A stretch of 64,000 nucleotides of DNA from OLB6 sp964525565 (GTDB lineage Bacteria; Bacteroidota; Ignavibacteria; Kapaibacteriales; Kapaibacteriaceae), in NCBI GenBank assembly GCA_964525565.1, contig CAZGHI010000002.1, positions 1-64,000 on the forward strand. Direction: 5' to 3'. The position numbers and the translations under genes are program-made. Positions 30,001-37,535 of this stretch are shown here, in pieces. How positions within the stretch are numbered: position 1 is the first letter of the stretch; each line of letters begins with the position of its first letter. The notes under the pieces were generated by a model. The model was not told the DNA's origin, ran no database searches, and saw only the letters and a program-made list of their open reading frames with translations.

Positions 30001-30284
30001 CCCAGAACTGTTCTCCGCGCAATCTGTTCTGCCGGGAGGTTCGAGTATTCGTCTTCGACAATCGTAATGGTGGGAACCAGGTGTACGACTCCCATTTCAT
30101 CGGCATTCGGGAACGACGATGTAATCGAAGCAGGCTCAATCGGTACTGGAGCACGAATCGTAATAACCGGTGCACGTTCAACGTGCTTCATTCCATTGGT
30201 GGGATACACGAATGAAAGTTGCGCAACTGCGCTGTACGACGTTATGATGCAAATCACGGTTTGCATCATCAGTTTTCGGAGCAT
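27075..30284 (-). CDS. Large exported Ig-like (Big_5-type) protein of unknown function
   Basis: 1069 residues; ATG preceded by GAGGAGG. The signal peptide ends SYSAVA with Gln next. Residues about 24-150 (FVYPTNGMKHVERAPVITIRAP ... LKFRPNYLTPGTTYRVRVQGL) match a bacterial Ig-like Big_5 domain, and a second related unit follows. The middle part has VEAIVRQCTEVQLVF and FSEWSTSGDYTV, like repeat units of secreted Bacteroidota proteins. The C-terminal 250 residues are rich in Cys, Trp and Asp (HPDCGEQQG; YDEDCKEKSNCF) and I do not recognise them. No T9SS tail is evident at the C-terminus, so it may stay in the periplasm or leave by another route. It lies 87 bp after the glutaminyl cyclase gene. 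Confidence 0.8.
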   Translation of the reverse strand: MLRKLMMQTVICIITSYSAVAQLSFVYPTNGMKHVERAPVITIRAPVPIEPASITSSFPNADEMGVVHLVPTITIVEDEYSNLPAEQIARRTVLGTYELSDPRTLKFRPNYLTPGTTYRVRVQGLWAKNQSAGAFPPQEITFTVMPAVPRIAWCSLDELSQINCSQEIRIRLTNEVPGGPDVARRVIELQAASDTSTTLVPVPCTVSTYDSAIVIHPEGQWPLNAVLHVHVRLSNISGDEMDNKRYTTTVRNASKMVVGAVSDNGTPVPSFITSYYNAMSRSVISGNTEYLESASDLGQGWRFVGWQSTDVQIQGTNHGWFTPQCSELSQRINVEAIVRQCTEVQLVFSVDSGGSIVVLDSLGQVVQDVLDGDTVVLTDSSPARMLVAIPNEGFSFSEWSTSGDYTVLVQAPVLCLSEDTQGSPVSKFRRLLPEITKPTVYVRPKFPQLSTTAEVYRIKAYVTDVNTEEGWDVDDAVQFTTERRYEGAVSQEYTFCVSATSCWEIIGHRTSSGEYEMYDQPKQYACASEFSANPIATVTFLARRKVIQLRVEKVLLESDDPNSLLPEQRFDPATTIIVEVRKVKNDEDYWTTLTNVVCMDGSIVYSPYNLRCGDDVKITARESVSKGQWWKGFDLRNKYVRPQAIDRENHQYRMVIDDNIAYFDATDCNGDFTGNKEIRIRGMFRQAFTVEAIALTVRIVTGKDRKDWKWEERWFDALTYKDLDPDEPSSGRQVEYIPRKGAQVKLKFSMPVSQSSIVDGSISIDSYDNVLYSNPSLTGLDFVCTSQSGNTDFIAQGIESPRIVVVWINDPESAPRLQALHAGTFELILGKRTTSLTNKPLESTTRFHIRDVEIPGYMISLHSLRFWYDGDADVWPFTNYGESYHVFLAGDVGKDKLHESEDGMRRHPDCGEQQGVSPGTCTIEYEDEQGRILYGDLLLWIQPHWMARPDLAWWYVASYDEDCKEKSNCFVNRVHDLLTLARTKVDEYGNDPSNGQDKLITDLISLATGFVSALLPIHDQDHQLGVGNYVGRGADLWGTKRSTAHIEIGNSNGRYWINPQLLVSRAVIR

Positions 30285-30371
30285 ACAAGCCTCCTCAGTT
30301 AGGGGTGAATTATCGCCGACGGAAAGTGTTCGGCGTAATCACAAGGGGAGAGATGTATGGGTGATGTGACG

Positions 30372-31199
30372 TTAGTACTGAATTTTATATAGCCAGGGCC
30401 AGTACTTCCCGGTAACATATACCGACTTGGATGGTGCGTCGTAAGCAATACCGTTGAGTACGTCAGCGCGATTTGTACGCTCGGCTACAGGATAAATGCT
30501 AGTGAGGTCGAGTACTTCTGTCGTCATTCCGGTTTTCGGGTCAATTCGAAGTATGATATCCTGTTGCCAAACGTTGGCCCATATCTCGCCTTCAATCCAC
30601 TCCAATTCATTTATTCGGTTAATTCGTTTTCCGTTAAGTGTAACAACAATGCTTCGAAGCACGGAGAAATCATCTGCCGATCGTACTGTAATAACCTCGG
30701 TGCCATTGCTCATATAAAGCAATTCACCATCTGTTGTAAGCCCCCAGCCCTCTCCCGTATAACTCATCTCTCCTAAACGTTTCAATGTCTGTGCATCAAA
30801 AGTGAGCAACTTCTGATTCAGCCAGGTAAGCATGTAATACCGTCCGTTTACACAGGTACTACCTTCGCCAAAGTAGTGAGATGGCAAACGTTCTCGACGT
30901 TGAATCCGTCCAGATTTTTTATCTACTATGCGTATATCGCTTACACCATACTGACCGGTGCTCTCGTACAGTTGTCCATTCCAAAAGCTCAATCCTTGCG
31001 TGAAGGCTAACGTATCGTGTGGATATCGTTCTAGAACAATCCCTTGGCGAACAGGTGCTGTAGGGGGCTGAGACGCTGTAGTATCTGATATTCTGCGAAC
31101 GGAATCATCGATTGGTTGTTGCTTCCGCGGCTGCTCATCCGATGAGCATGCGGTGAGAACAACAATGCAAATTGTAATCCACACATTTCGGGTGATCAT
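30372..31199 (-). CDS. Glutaminyl-peptide cyclotransferase (beta-propeller type), lipoprotein
   Basis: 275 residues. A lipoprotein signal ends VVLTAC (Cys18), so the enzyme should be anchored in the envelope. The remainder is the five-bladed propeller of the plant/bacterial glutamine cyclotransferase family: YPHDTLAFTQGLSFWNGQLYESTGQYG near residue 57, FGEGSTCVNGRYYMLTW, GEGWGLTTDGELLYMSNGT, INELEWIEGEIWANVWQ and NGIAYD near the end. It turns N-terminal Gln into pyroglutamate. Many exported proteins coded in this window present Gln right after the signal-peptide cut, which would make them substrates. It is divergent from the L,D-transpeptidase gene (58 bp apart). Confidence 0.93.
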   Translation of the reverse strand: MITRNVWITICIVVLTACSSDEQPRKQQPIDDSVRRISDTTASQPPTAPVRQGIVLERYPHDTLAFTQGLSFWNGQLYESTGQYGVSDIRIVDKKSGRIQRRERLPSHYFGEGSTCVNGRYYMLTWLNQKLLTFDAQTLKRLGEMSYTGEGWGLTTDGELLYMSNGTEVITVRSADDFSVLRSIVVTLNGKRINRINELEWIEGEIWANVWQQDIILRIDPKTGMTTEVLDLTSIYPVAERTNRADVLNGIAYDAPSKSVYVTGKYWPWLYKIQY

Positions 31200-31257
31200 T
31201 TTGCAAACCTAACCGCAAAGCGCATGATCAGCCACTTTGGGTTCGTAGTTTTGATAT

Positions 31258-32430
31258 GTGATCGTTCCGTCGCGAAGTTTTCTTCTGAGCCTTGCCATTG
31301 CAGTTGCAATTGGACTCTTATCCTGTTCTTGTTCCTCAGATCGTACCGAACAATCGGAGTGGGAGCCGGCTGACACGTCTGTATCGAAAGATGTTAACAC
31401 ACCACAACATTTGGTAGCCGAACGGTTAGACTCATTGCGTGCACACATACCCCGTGTAAGGTATGATCGTTTTGTTATTCATAACCGCTCTGCACTTGAC
31501 AGCATTCGACGCAACTACGGAAAAACAAAGGCAACGTGGAATAACTATCGTGTGCTAACACTTCTGAATCGTAAAGACATTCAATTCTTTAACGTTGGTG
31601 ATACGATTATTGTCCCGGATACCATAGTTAAGGATCTACGCACATATTCGGTTTTTCCATTAGACTATCCTGGTGCCCGTAACATTCCAAAGTTGCTGAT
31701 CATTAGTAACGAATGGCAATGCTATGCTTGCTATGAATACGGATTCCTAGTTCGCTTTGCTGCTGCAAACACGGGTGAAGAAAGAAAGCCTACTTTTCCT
31801 GGACGATATGCTGTAAACTGGAAGCAACGGCTTCGTCTTTCATCACTCGATAGTACATGGGTTTTGCCGTTTACCGTTAACATTCATCAGTATGCGGGCA
31901 GTGCCATGCATCAGTTTGAGATGCCCGGACGTCCTGTTTCGCATTCCTGTGTTCGACAGTTTCTTGAAGATGCTGAATGGGTGTATAACTGGGTTCATGT
32001 TGCTAAGCTCGATTCTAATCGGCGTCCGATTCCATTTACCGGAACGCCGGTTATCATTCATGGACTTTTCGACTTTTCGCGTAAGCGAGGGGGGCCGTGG
32101 CTGGACCTCGCCAACAACGATCCTCAAATTCGCGACCTTCCGGACGATCCTATGCAGGTAGAGCAGGCGCTGATACCGCTGTCTCAAATACCTAAAGTCG
32201 TTCGTGGTGCGCTCCAGGATCATGCCCGATACGCCAAAGCCGAAGAGGTCCTTCGTGAACGTGGCTGGATTCGCGATGGGGTCAGACTGCGGGAGAGCAT
32301 TGACTATAACAAGCTCCGGCGCGACCGAAAACTAGAACAGGATAAAAAACGACGTGCCGATTCTCTTCGTAAGGCACAATCAGCGCCGGAGGAGTCATTC
32401 ACTCCTACACCACAGCATCAACTGCGCTAA
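31258..32430 (+). CDS. L,D-transpeptidase (YkuD domain) lipoprotein
   Basis: 390 residues; start GTG at 31258 because an in-frame stop lies six bases upstream. The N-terminus has a signal with lipobox around Cys23/Cys25. The YkuD catalytic domain runs about residues 150-275: LLIISNEWQCYACYEYG, then HQFEMPGRPVSHSCVRQF with His218 and the active-site Cys231, and VIIHGLFDF. The usual SHGC is SHSC here, one Gly-to-Ser change beside the catalytic Cys. The C-terminal tail (residues 335-390) is highly charged (KLRRDRKLEQDKKRRAD). L,D-transpeptidases crosslink peptidoglycan or attach proteins to it. Its end overlaps the rarA stop by 4 bp, tail to tail. Confidence 0.9.
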   Translation: MIVPSRSFLLSLAIAVAIGLLSCSCSSDRTEQSEWEPADTSVSKDVNTPQHLVAERLDSLRAHIPRVRYDRFVIHNRSALDSIRRNYGKTKATWNNYRVLTLLNRKDIQFFNVGDTIIVPDTIVKDLRTYSVFPLDYPGARNIPKLLIISNEWQCYACYEYGFLVRFAAANTGEERKPTFPGRYAVNWKQRLRLSSLDSTWVLPFTVNIHQYAGSAMHQFEMPGRPVSHSCVRQFLEDAEWVYNWVHVAKLDSNRRPIPFTGTPVIIHGLFDFSRKRGGPWLDLANNDPQIRDLPDDPMQVEQALIPLSQIPKVVRGALQDHARYAKAEEVLRERGWIRDGVRLRESIDYNKLRRDRKLEQDKKRRADSLRKAQSAPEESFTPTPQHQLR

Positions 32431-33758
32431 GGTTCACTGCTTGATTCCCGGTAAGGCCACAGTCTCTGTAATCTGTCCGCAATATCCACCTCGGCGCCTT
32501 CTCCAGATGGCTGATACAGCGATACAGGTTGTAGTTCAGGAGGGAAGTAGTTATCGGCAACAAAATGTCCTGGCTCGTCATGGGGATAGCGATACTGCCG
32601 AGCGTTGCCCTCAGACTCTTGGAAACTGCTAGCAGAAGTATGCAGATGGTGTGGAATGGTAAGTCGGGATGTGCTGCGAACAAGATTCAGTGCATTCTCA
32701 ATAGCTACGTAACATGCGTTGCTTTTGGGTGCCATCGCCAGGTATGTAGTTGCTTGACTTAAAACGATTCGTCCTTCCGGCATACCTATGCGCTCAAGTG
32801 CCTGAAATGTTGCCATAGCAACGGAAAGTGCCTGCGGGTCTGCATTGCCGATATCTTCTGAAGCCAGTATAAGCAAACGTCTGGCAATGAACAACGGGTC
32901 TTCGCCGGCATTGATCATCATTGCCAAATACAGAAGTGCAGCGTCGGGATCACTCCCACGGACAGACTTGATAAATGCTGAAATAGTATTGTAATGATGA
33001 TCAGCATTTTTATCATATCGCGCAATGAACTGTTGAGCAGCCTGTTGAATGATCGAGCGGTCAAGAGATCTACTACCATTCTTGTCTGGTGGGGCTATCA
33101 TTGCTGCCGTTTCCAAAATATTCAGGGTTTCACGCGCATCGCCTCCGCTCAATGCAATGATGATTGATTCATCAACGTATGTGATATTGAGTGATCGAAG
33201 CCATGCATCTTCTGATTGAGCACGACGAATAATGTGCGAAATGTGTTCTTTGGACAAATCCGCCAACCTGAATACTCTACATCTGCTCAAGAGAGCGTTG
33301 TTTAAGGAAAACGACGGATTTTCGGTTGTTGCTCCAATCAGCACAACATCTCCGCGCTCAACAGCATGAAGCAATGCATCCTGCTGGCTTTTACTGAATC
33401 TGTGAATCTCATCAATAAATAGTATCGTTCTCAGCCCCTTTTTCAGATTAAATACCGCCTGTGCAATTGCTGACCGAAGCTCCTTCACACCAGCATCTAC
33501 CGCACTGAGCTGATGAACTGCCATTCCAACTTCGGAAGCCAGACATTTGGCAAGTGTTGTTTTACCCGTGCCGGGACTACCCCATAAAATCAAACTGGGC
33601 AACGATTTGTTGCGCACAAATGCACTAAGAGGTGCATCAGGACCCAGAATGTGTTCTTGCCCCATTATCTGCTTTAATGTGGTAGGTCGCATTCGCTCCG
33701 CAAGTGGAGAAGATGTGATCTCAGTCGATAATTCATGTTCTGTGAACAGGTTTGCCAT
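32427..33758 (-). CDS. rarA: Replication-associated recombination protein A (AAA+ ATPase)
   Basis: 443 residues, standard for RarA/MgsA. AAA+ motifs: Walker A GSPGTGKTTLA (residues 60-70), Walker B ILFIDEIHRF, sensor 1 VLIGATTENPSFSLNNALLSRC, sensor 2 region SGGDARETLNILE. The C-terminal part with the tetramer/lid helices (SVRGSDPDAALLYLAMMINAGEDPLFIARRLLILASEDIG) is well conserved and decides the name over clamp-loader subunits. It acts at stalled replication forks. Only 200 bp separate it from the divergent outer-membrane protein gene. Confidence 0.97.
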   Translation of the reverse strand: MANLFTEHELSTEITSSPLAERMRPTTLKQIMGQEHILGPDAPLSAFVRNKSLPSLILWGSPGTGKTTLAKCLASEVGMAVHQLSAVDAGVKELRSAIAQAVFNLKKGLRTILFIDEIHRFSKSQQDALLHAVERGDVVLIGATTENPSFSLNNALLSRCRVFRLADLSKEHISHIIRRAQSEDAWLRSLNITYVDESIIIALSGGDARETLNILETAAMIAPPDKNGSRSLDRSIIQQAAQQFIARYDKNADHHYNTISAFIKSVRGSDPDAALLYLAMMINAGEDPLFIARRLLILASEDIGNADPQALSVAMATFQALERIGMPEGRIVLSQATTYLAMAPKSNACYVAIENALNLVRSTSRLTIPHHLHTSASSFQESEGNARQYRYPHDEPGHFVADNYFPPELQPVSLYQPSGEGAEVDIADRLQRLWPYRESSSEP

Positions 33759-33959
33759 AGTCTTACCGGTTTTACACCCGAATCTATGCAGAGATAGTTA
33801 GATCCAATCGCCTGGCAGTTTCAATGGTTTGAGAGGGATAAAAGGATGGTATGTTGCAGGTTGTGGTCATGTTTAAAAAACAGCAAGTTTTTTGCTTTTG
33901 AAACCTGGACTCCGGCAAAGCCGTATTACCCCTTCCGTTATGATACTGTAAGAACTACT

Positions 33960-34763
33960 ATGCACACACAACGATTGATTCTTTTGTCGGTAGTCGGTCT
34001 GTTCATCATCTCGAGACCATTGTTTAGTCAGGAGTCTGAAACGACAACATCCATGTTCGATCAGCCATCGGAAGTTGTTGACCACATGCTCATTGACCAG
34101 TTAAAGGAAAAGCCACTAGGATGGCAATTCGGTGCACATTTTATGGTAAGTAATCCACAGGATTCCTTTCGACGGGCTATCGAATTTCTTCAATCGCCAG
34201 GAACTGGATACGGGTTCTCGGTACAGTTGGGGTATTATCTCGATCCGGTTCCAGTAGCTTTTGGTGGGGAATTCAGTTTGAATTTTTTTGGCGGGAACAG
34301 TAGGCGGTACATTGTACCACAAGGACCTTTTTACGACACGCTACGATATGAAACACTTAACACCCATATGCCTGTAAATATGCACGTTCGATTACAGCCA
34401 AACCTCTACACATGGGTATATCCCTACGCCGAGGTTGTGGGTGGATTTACCGTAGTTGGATCAACACTCGACATTACTCGAACAAACGGGCCCACGGAAA
34501 ACACCGATACACGTACTGAAAGTAGCCTATCGTGGCAGTATGGTTTTGGCGCCGGTGCCATGGTCAAAATACTCGACTTTATTACACTACCTTCCAGTCA
34601 TCAGCGTGTTTTACTCGACGTACGCTTCCGCTTTTTGCGAGGTACAGATGTTAACGTTCCCGTGATTAAGCTGAACGACGACCAGAGTTTTGTAATAAAC
34701 TCTCAAACCGTTCCATCACCTGATGTTGTCCATTGTAATGTCGGTCTGGTCATCCAATTTTAG
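33960..34763 (+). CDS. Predicted outer-membrane beta-barrel protein
   Basis: The start is taken at ATG 33960-33962 (MHTQRLILLSVVGLF), which gives a signal peptide ending PLFS with Gln next; an earlier in-frame ATG at 33846 would add 38 residues without signal character. 267 residues. The mature part has alternating hydrophobic strands (WQFGAHFMVS; GYGFSVQLGYYL; VAFGGEFSLNFFGG; YAEVVGGFTVVG; WQYGFGAGAMVKI) and ends with aromatic Phe (CNVGLVIQF), as expected of a barrel inserted by the Bam complex. No family recognised. It opens a plus-strand run with two lipoproteins and an ankyrin protein. Confidence 0.8.
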   Translation: MHTQRLILLSVVGLFIISRPLFSQESETTTSMFDQPSEVVDHMLIDQLKEKPLGWQFGAHFMVSNPQDSFRRAIEFLQSPGTGYGFSVQLGYYLDPVPVAFGGEFSLNFFGGNSRRYIVPQGPFYDTLRYETLNTHMPVNMHVRLQPNLYTWVYPYAEVVGGFTVVGSTLDITRTNGPTENTDTRTESSLSWQYGFGAGAMVKILDFITLPSSHQRVLLDVRFRFLRGTDVNVPVIKLNDDQSFVINSQTVPSPDVVHCNVGLVIQF

Positions 34764-34799
34764 CAAACACATTCTCTTAAACAATGTTGAGTTTCACAC

Positions 34800-35204
34800 A
34801 TGAAAACATTTGCAGTTTGTCTCATTGCGGTTTCGGTTCTAACATCCTGCAGGTCTGTAGATGATAATCGTCGCGACCTACGGTCCACGCAGGAACGTGA
34901 GCTTACCGCAGGTATCGTTAAGCGAGAAATCCGCAAAGGGATGATGATGTCGGACGTTGCCGAGGCGCTTGGTTCTCCCAACATCACGCAACGCGATGAG
35001 AAGGGCAGAGAAGCTTGGATATATGACAAGATTGCAACCGAAGCTTCTTATTCTGAGTCTCAGAACAGCCTCTTTCTGATTCTTGGCGGATTTTCTAACC
35101 AAAGTGGTGCAGCAAGTACTACTCAGAAAACTCTTACTGTGGTGATCAAATTCGATGAAAACAGCAAGGTTGAAACGTATTCGTATCACACAACCAAGTT
35201 TTAG
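34800..35204 (+). CDS. BamE/SmpA-like outer-membrane lipoprotein
   Basis: 134 residues. Lipobox VLTSC (Cys17). The core (REIRKGMMMSDVAEALGSPNITQRDEKGREAWIYDK) has the GMxxxDVxxxLGxPxxxxxxxxGxExWxYD pattern of the SmpA/OmlA (BamE) fold. A Gly/Ser-rich stretch (LILGGFSNQSGAAST) interrupts the domain before the last strands (LTVVIKFDENSKVETYSY). BamE in proteobacteria helps assemble outer-membrane proteins; the fold is also used in unrelated envelope lipoproteins, so the role is uncertain. It is 36 bp after the barrel gene and 15 bp before the next lipoprotein. Confidence 0.83.
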   Translation: MKTFAVCLIAVSVLTSCRSVDDNRRDLRSTQERELTAGIVKREIRKGMMMSDVAEALGSPNITQRDEKGREAWIYDKIATEASYSESQNSLFLILGGFSNQSGAASTTQKTLTVVIKFDENSKVETYSYHTTKF

Positions 35205-35219
35205 ACAGGAGCGTGTTCT

Positions 35220-35795
35220 GTGCGCAACCATTCAATTTTACTGCTGATGCTATTACTCACGGTAACGTCATGCACTATCGTTAACCAGCAGGAACGTCAA
35301 CGATCACCTCAAACACAACTGCAGGTCCGCGCTTATCAAACCAGAGAGTTTGATACAAACGACGTTAAACTTGTCATGAAAGCTGTGCTCAATACACTTC
35401 AGGACGAAGGTTTTGTGGTTCGGAATGCTGTTGTTGATCTCGGGTTGATTACGGCCACCAAAGAGCTACAGTTAACCGGAGAAAAAACCTCAACGGGTGG
35501 TAGTAACGACTATTGGAATGAGATTTTCAGTAAGTTATTCAAGACGTCATCGAGATCATCGTCAACTTCTAACCGTTACAATGAAAATCGTTTCAATAAA
35601 TTCAAAGTAATCGAAGCCAGTGTAAATGTTAGTGAGATTGGAACGCGATGTAAAGTTCGGGCAAACTTTCTTGCTAAGGTTCTCGACAACACCGGTGATC
35701 CATCGGAGGTTTATACTGTAGACGATCAGAAATTTTATCAGGATTTTTTCGCGAAAGTGGACAAAGGCGTATTTATCCAAAAGCAAGGTCTATGA
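35220..35795 (+). CDS. Lipoprotein of unknown function
   Basis: 191 residues; GTG start at 35220-35222 with AGGAG upstream. Lipobox TVTSC (Cys18). The body holds YQTREFDTNDVKLVMKAVLN and LQDEGFVVRNAVVDLGLITATKE, a two-strand plus helix pattern seen in several small envelope lipoproteins, then a Ser-rich linker (KTSSRSSSTSNR) and a beta-rich end (VSVNV-like VIEASVNVSEIGTRCKVRANFLAKVL). I do not recognise a named family. Its stop codon overlaps the start of the ankyrin gene by 4 bp (ATGA type), which indicates translational coupling. Confidence 0.82.
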   Translation: MRNHSILLLMLLLTVTSCTIVNQQERQRSPQTQLQVRAYQTREFDTNDVKLVMKAVLNTLQDEGFVVRNAVVDLGLITATKELQLTGEKTSTGGSNDYWNEIFSKLFKTSSRSSSTSNRYNENRFNKFKVIEASVNVSEIGTRCKVRANFLAKVLDNTGDPSEVYTVDDQKFYQDFFAKVDKGVFIQKQGL

Positions 35796-36514
35796 AATAT
35801 TTGTTCGTGCTTCTGGTGCTAACATGTACTGCCAGTGCACAGGGTTTTGTTGATATTGTGAAAACGGGCGATATCAAAGCGGTTGATAAGGCTTTGAAGT
35901 CGAAACGCTATGATATCAATGAAACGGACAGAGACGGCCTCACCGGTGTTATTGTTGCTGCCATGGTTGGCGATTCCCTCATGATGGAGTTGTTATTGTC
36001 TAATAAAGCCGACCCAAACATCAAGTCGAAGCAGAGAATGTCGGCACTTCATGCTGCTGCTTTTCACGAGAATGAAAACGTATTTCAGCCCTTGATACGG
36101 TCAGGAGCAAATGTGAACGCCACGGACGGTAAGGGGCGAACGCCCTTACACGTTGCTTGCGAAAAGGGACTGGCCAATCCTATAGCATTATTACTGAAAG
36201 CCGGGGCAAATCCTTACATTTGGGATGCTAAGGGATACTCTCCGATGATGGTAGCATGTGGTTATCGTAACCTAAACACGCTAAATGAACTTTTAGAAAA
36301 CAACGTTGATCCAAATCAAACTGATATTTTTGGACGCACGCCGTTAATGTTGGTAGCTGTACTTGGTGAATACGAAATGGCATCGCTTTTAATACGATTT
36401 GGTGCCGATGTCCATAAAGTAGATTATGCCATGAGAACAGCTTTGTCATATGCAAAAGAATACAACAATAGGAGCATGATTAGAGTGCTTAAAGGAGCAG
36501 GTGCTCGATATTAA
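35792..36514 (+). CDS. Exported ankyrin-repeat protein
   Basis: 240 residues. A short signal peptide (KYLFVLLVLTCTASA) is followed by Gln. Six ankyrin repeats fill residues about 45-240; the clearest are GRTPLHVACEKGLANPIALLLKAGANP and GRTPLMLVAVLGEYEMASLLIRFGADV. It is therefore probably periplasmic and works by binding another protein. It overlaps the preceding lipoprotein gene by 4 bp, so the two are likely made together. Confidence 0.9.
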   Translation: MKYLFVLLVLTCTASAQGFVDIVKTGDIKAVDKALKSKRYDINETDRDGLTGVIVAAMVGDSLMMELLLSNKADPNIKSKQRMSALHAAAFHENENVFQPLIRSGANVNATDGKGRTPLHVACEKGLANPIALLLKAGANPYIWDAKGYSPMMVACGYRNLNTLNELLENNVDPNQTDIFGRTPLMLVAVLGEYEMASLLIRFGADVHKVDYAMRTALSYAKEYNNRSMIRVLKGAGARY

Positions 36515-36576
36515 TTTCTCCTATATAGGTTTTAGTAGCTCCGTTTGTATTTATTCATGTTTTTTGAGGTTAGTCC

Positions 36577-37524
36577 GTGGTTACTCCCGGAAAATTAATT
36601 CGCATTGGCGTTTTTTATGACGGCAATTACTTTTTGCACGTCTCCAATTACTACGCCTTTAATCACGCTCGACAGAGCCGTATTAGCATCCGCGGCTTAC
36701 ACGAGTTTATCAGACATCAGGTAGCTGAGGAAGAAGCAACTGACTCCAGGCATTGCCAAATAGTTGATAGTCACTTCTTTAGGGGGCGTTTACCCGCTCA
36801 AGAAGCACAACAACGTGGTAATCTGTTGTATTACGAGAGGGTGTTTGACGATATTCTCATGTGGGAAGGCGTTATCACTCACTACTTACCTGTTCGAACT
36901 ACCGGCGGCAGGAGGGAAGAGAAGGGAATCGACGTATGGATGGCTCTCGAGGCTTACGAGCTTACACTTCTTAAAAAGCTGGACGTTGTTGTCTTGATAA
37001 CTTCAGACGGTGATTACGTGCCCCTCGTTCGCAAGCTGAACACTTTAGGCGCCCGTGTGATGGTGCTTGCATGGGACTTTGAGTATGTGGACAACGATGG
37101 TGTACGCGTAATAACACGAACATCTCAGGAGTTGATCGAGGAAGTTACATATCCGGTTGCCATGCACGAACTCCTTGAAACTCGGTCACGAAGAAACGAC
37201 GTTCTCATTCAGAACCTTTTTGTTCAGCGTGACCTGGCCGCCAAAGTCACCACAGGGTCGCCCTTGCGTGGTGTTCCATTTGAACACGAACATGATACCG
37301 AAGTTTCAGGAGACATCGTTGAGTCAGAAATAATGTCGCTGAAAAATGGATATGGATTCATAAAGTATGACCCCAACAATTTGTTCTTTCATCACAGCGA
37401 TTTGGTGGATACTGAGTTTGCCGACCTTCGCGAAGGTGATCAAGTTGAGTTTATTGTCGGGCAGAATGCAGAAGGGGAGCCTGTGGCAAGAAATGTTCGG
37501 CTAATCCTTGACGAAGATTACTAA
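36577..37524 (+). CDS. NYN-domain putative RNase fused to a cold-shock domain
   Basis: 315 residues; GTG start with GAGG about eight bases upstream. Residues 8-190 form a NYN/PIN-like nuclease domain: FYDGNYFLH, EKGIDVWMALEAYE and ITSDGDYVPLVRKLNTLGARVMV supply the conserved acidic residues (Asp in each) that bind metal in this fold. Residues about 245-312 are a cold-shock/S1-like OB domain: SLKNGYGFIKYDPNNLFFHHSDL ... FADLREGDQVEFIV, with the RNP-type GYGFI and FFHHSD. The pairing predicts a nuclease guided by nucleic-acid binding, perhaps in RNA decay or stress. It is 62 bp after the ankyrin gene and 11 bp before the aminotransferase gene. Confidence 0.9.
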   Translation: MVTPGKLIRIGVFYDGNYFLHVSNYYAFNHARQSRISIRGLHEFIRHQVAEEEATDSRHCQIVDSHFFRGRLPAQEAQQRGNLLYYERVFDDILMWEGVITHYLPVRTTGGRREEKGIDVWMALEAYELTLLKKLDVVVLITSDGDYVPLVRKLNTLGARVMVLAWDFEYVDNDGVRVITRTSQELIEEVTYPVAMHELLETRSRRNDVLIQNLFVQRDLAAKVTTGSPLRGVPFEHEHDTEVSGDIVESEIMSLKNGYGFIKYDPNNLFFHHSDLVDTEFADLREGDQVEFIVGQNAEGEPVARNVRLILDEDY

Positions 37525-37535
37525 CCATTCAACAG

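Noticed and set aside
30285..30371. Inverted repeat CGCCGA/TCGGCG after the glutaminyl cyclase gene as a terminator
   Set aside because: Six-base arms, ten-base loop and no T-run after it; the downstream gene is probably co-transcribed.
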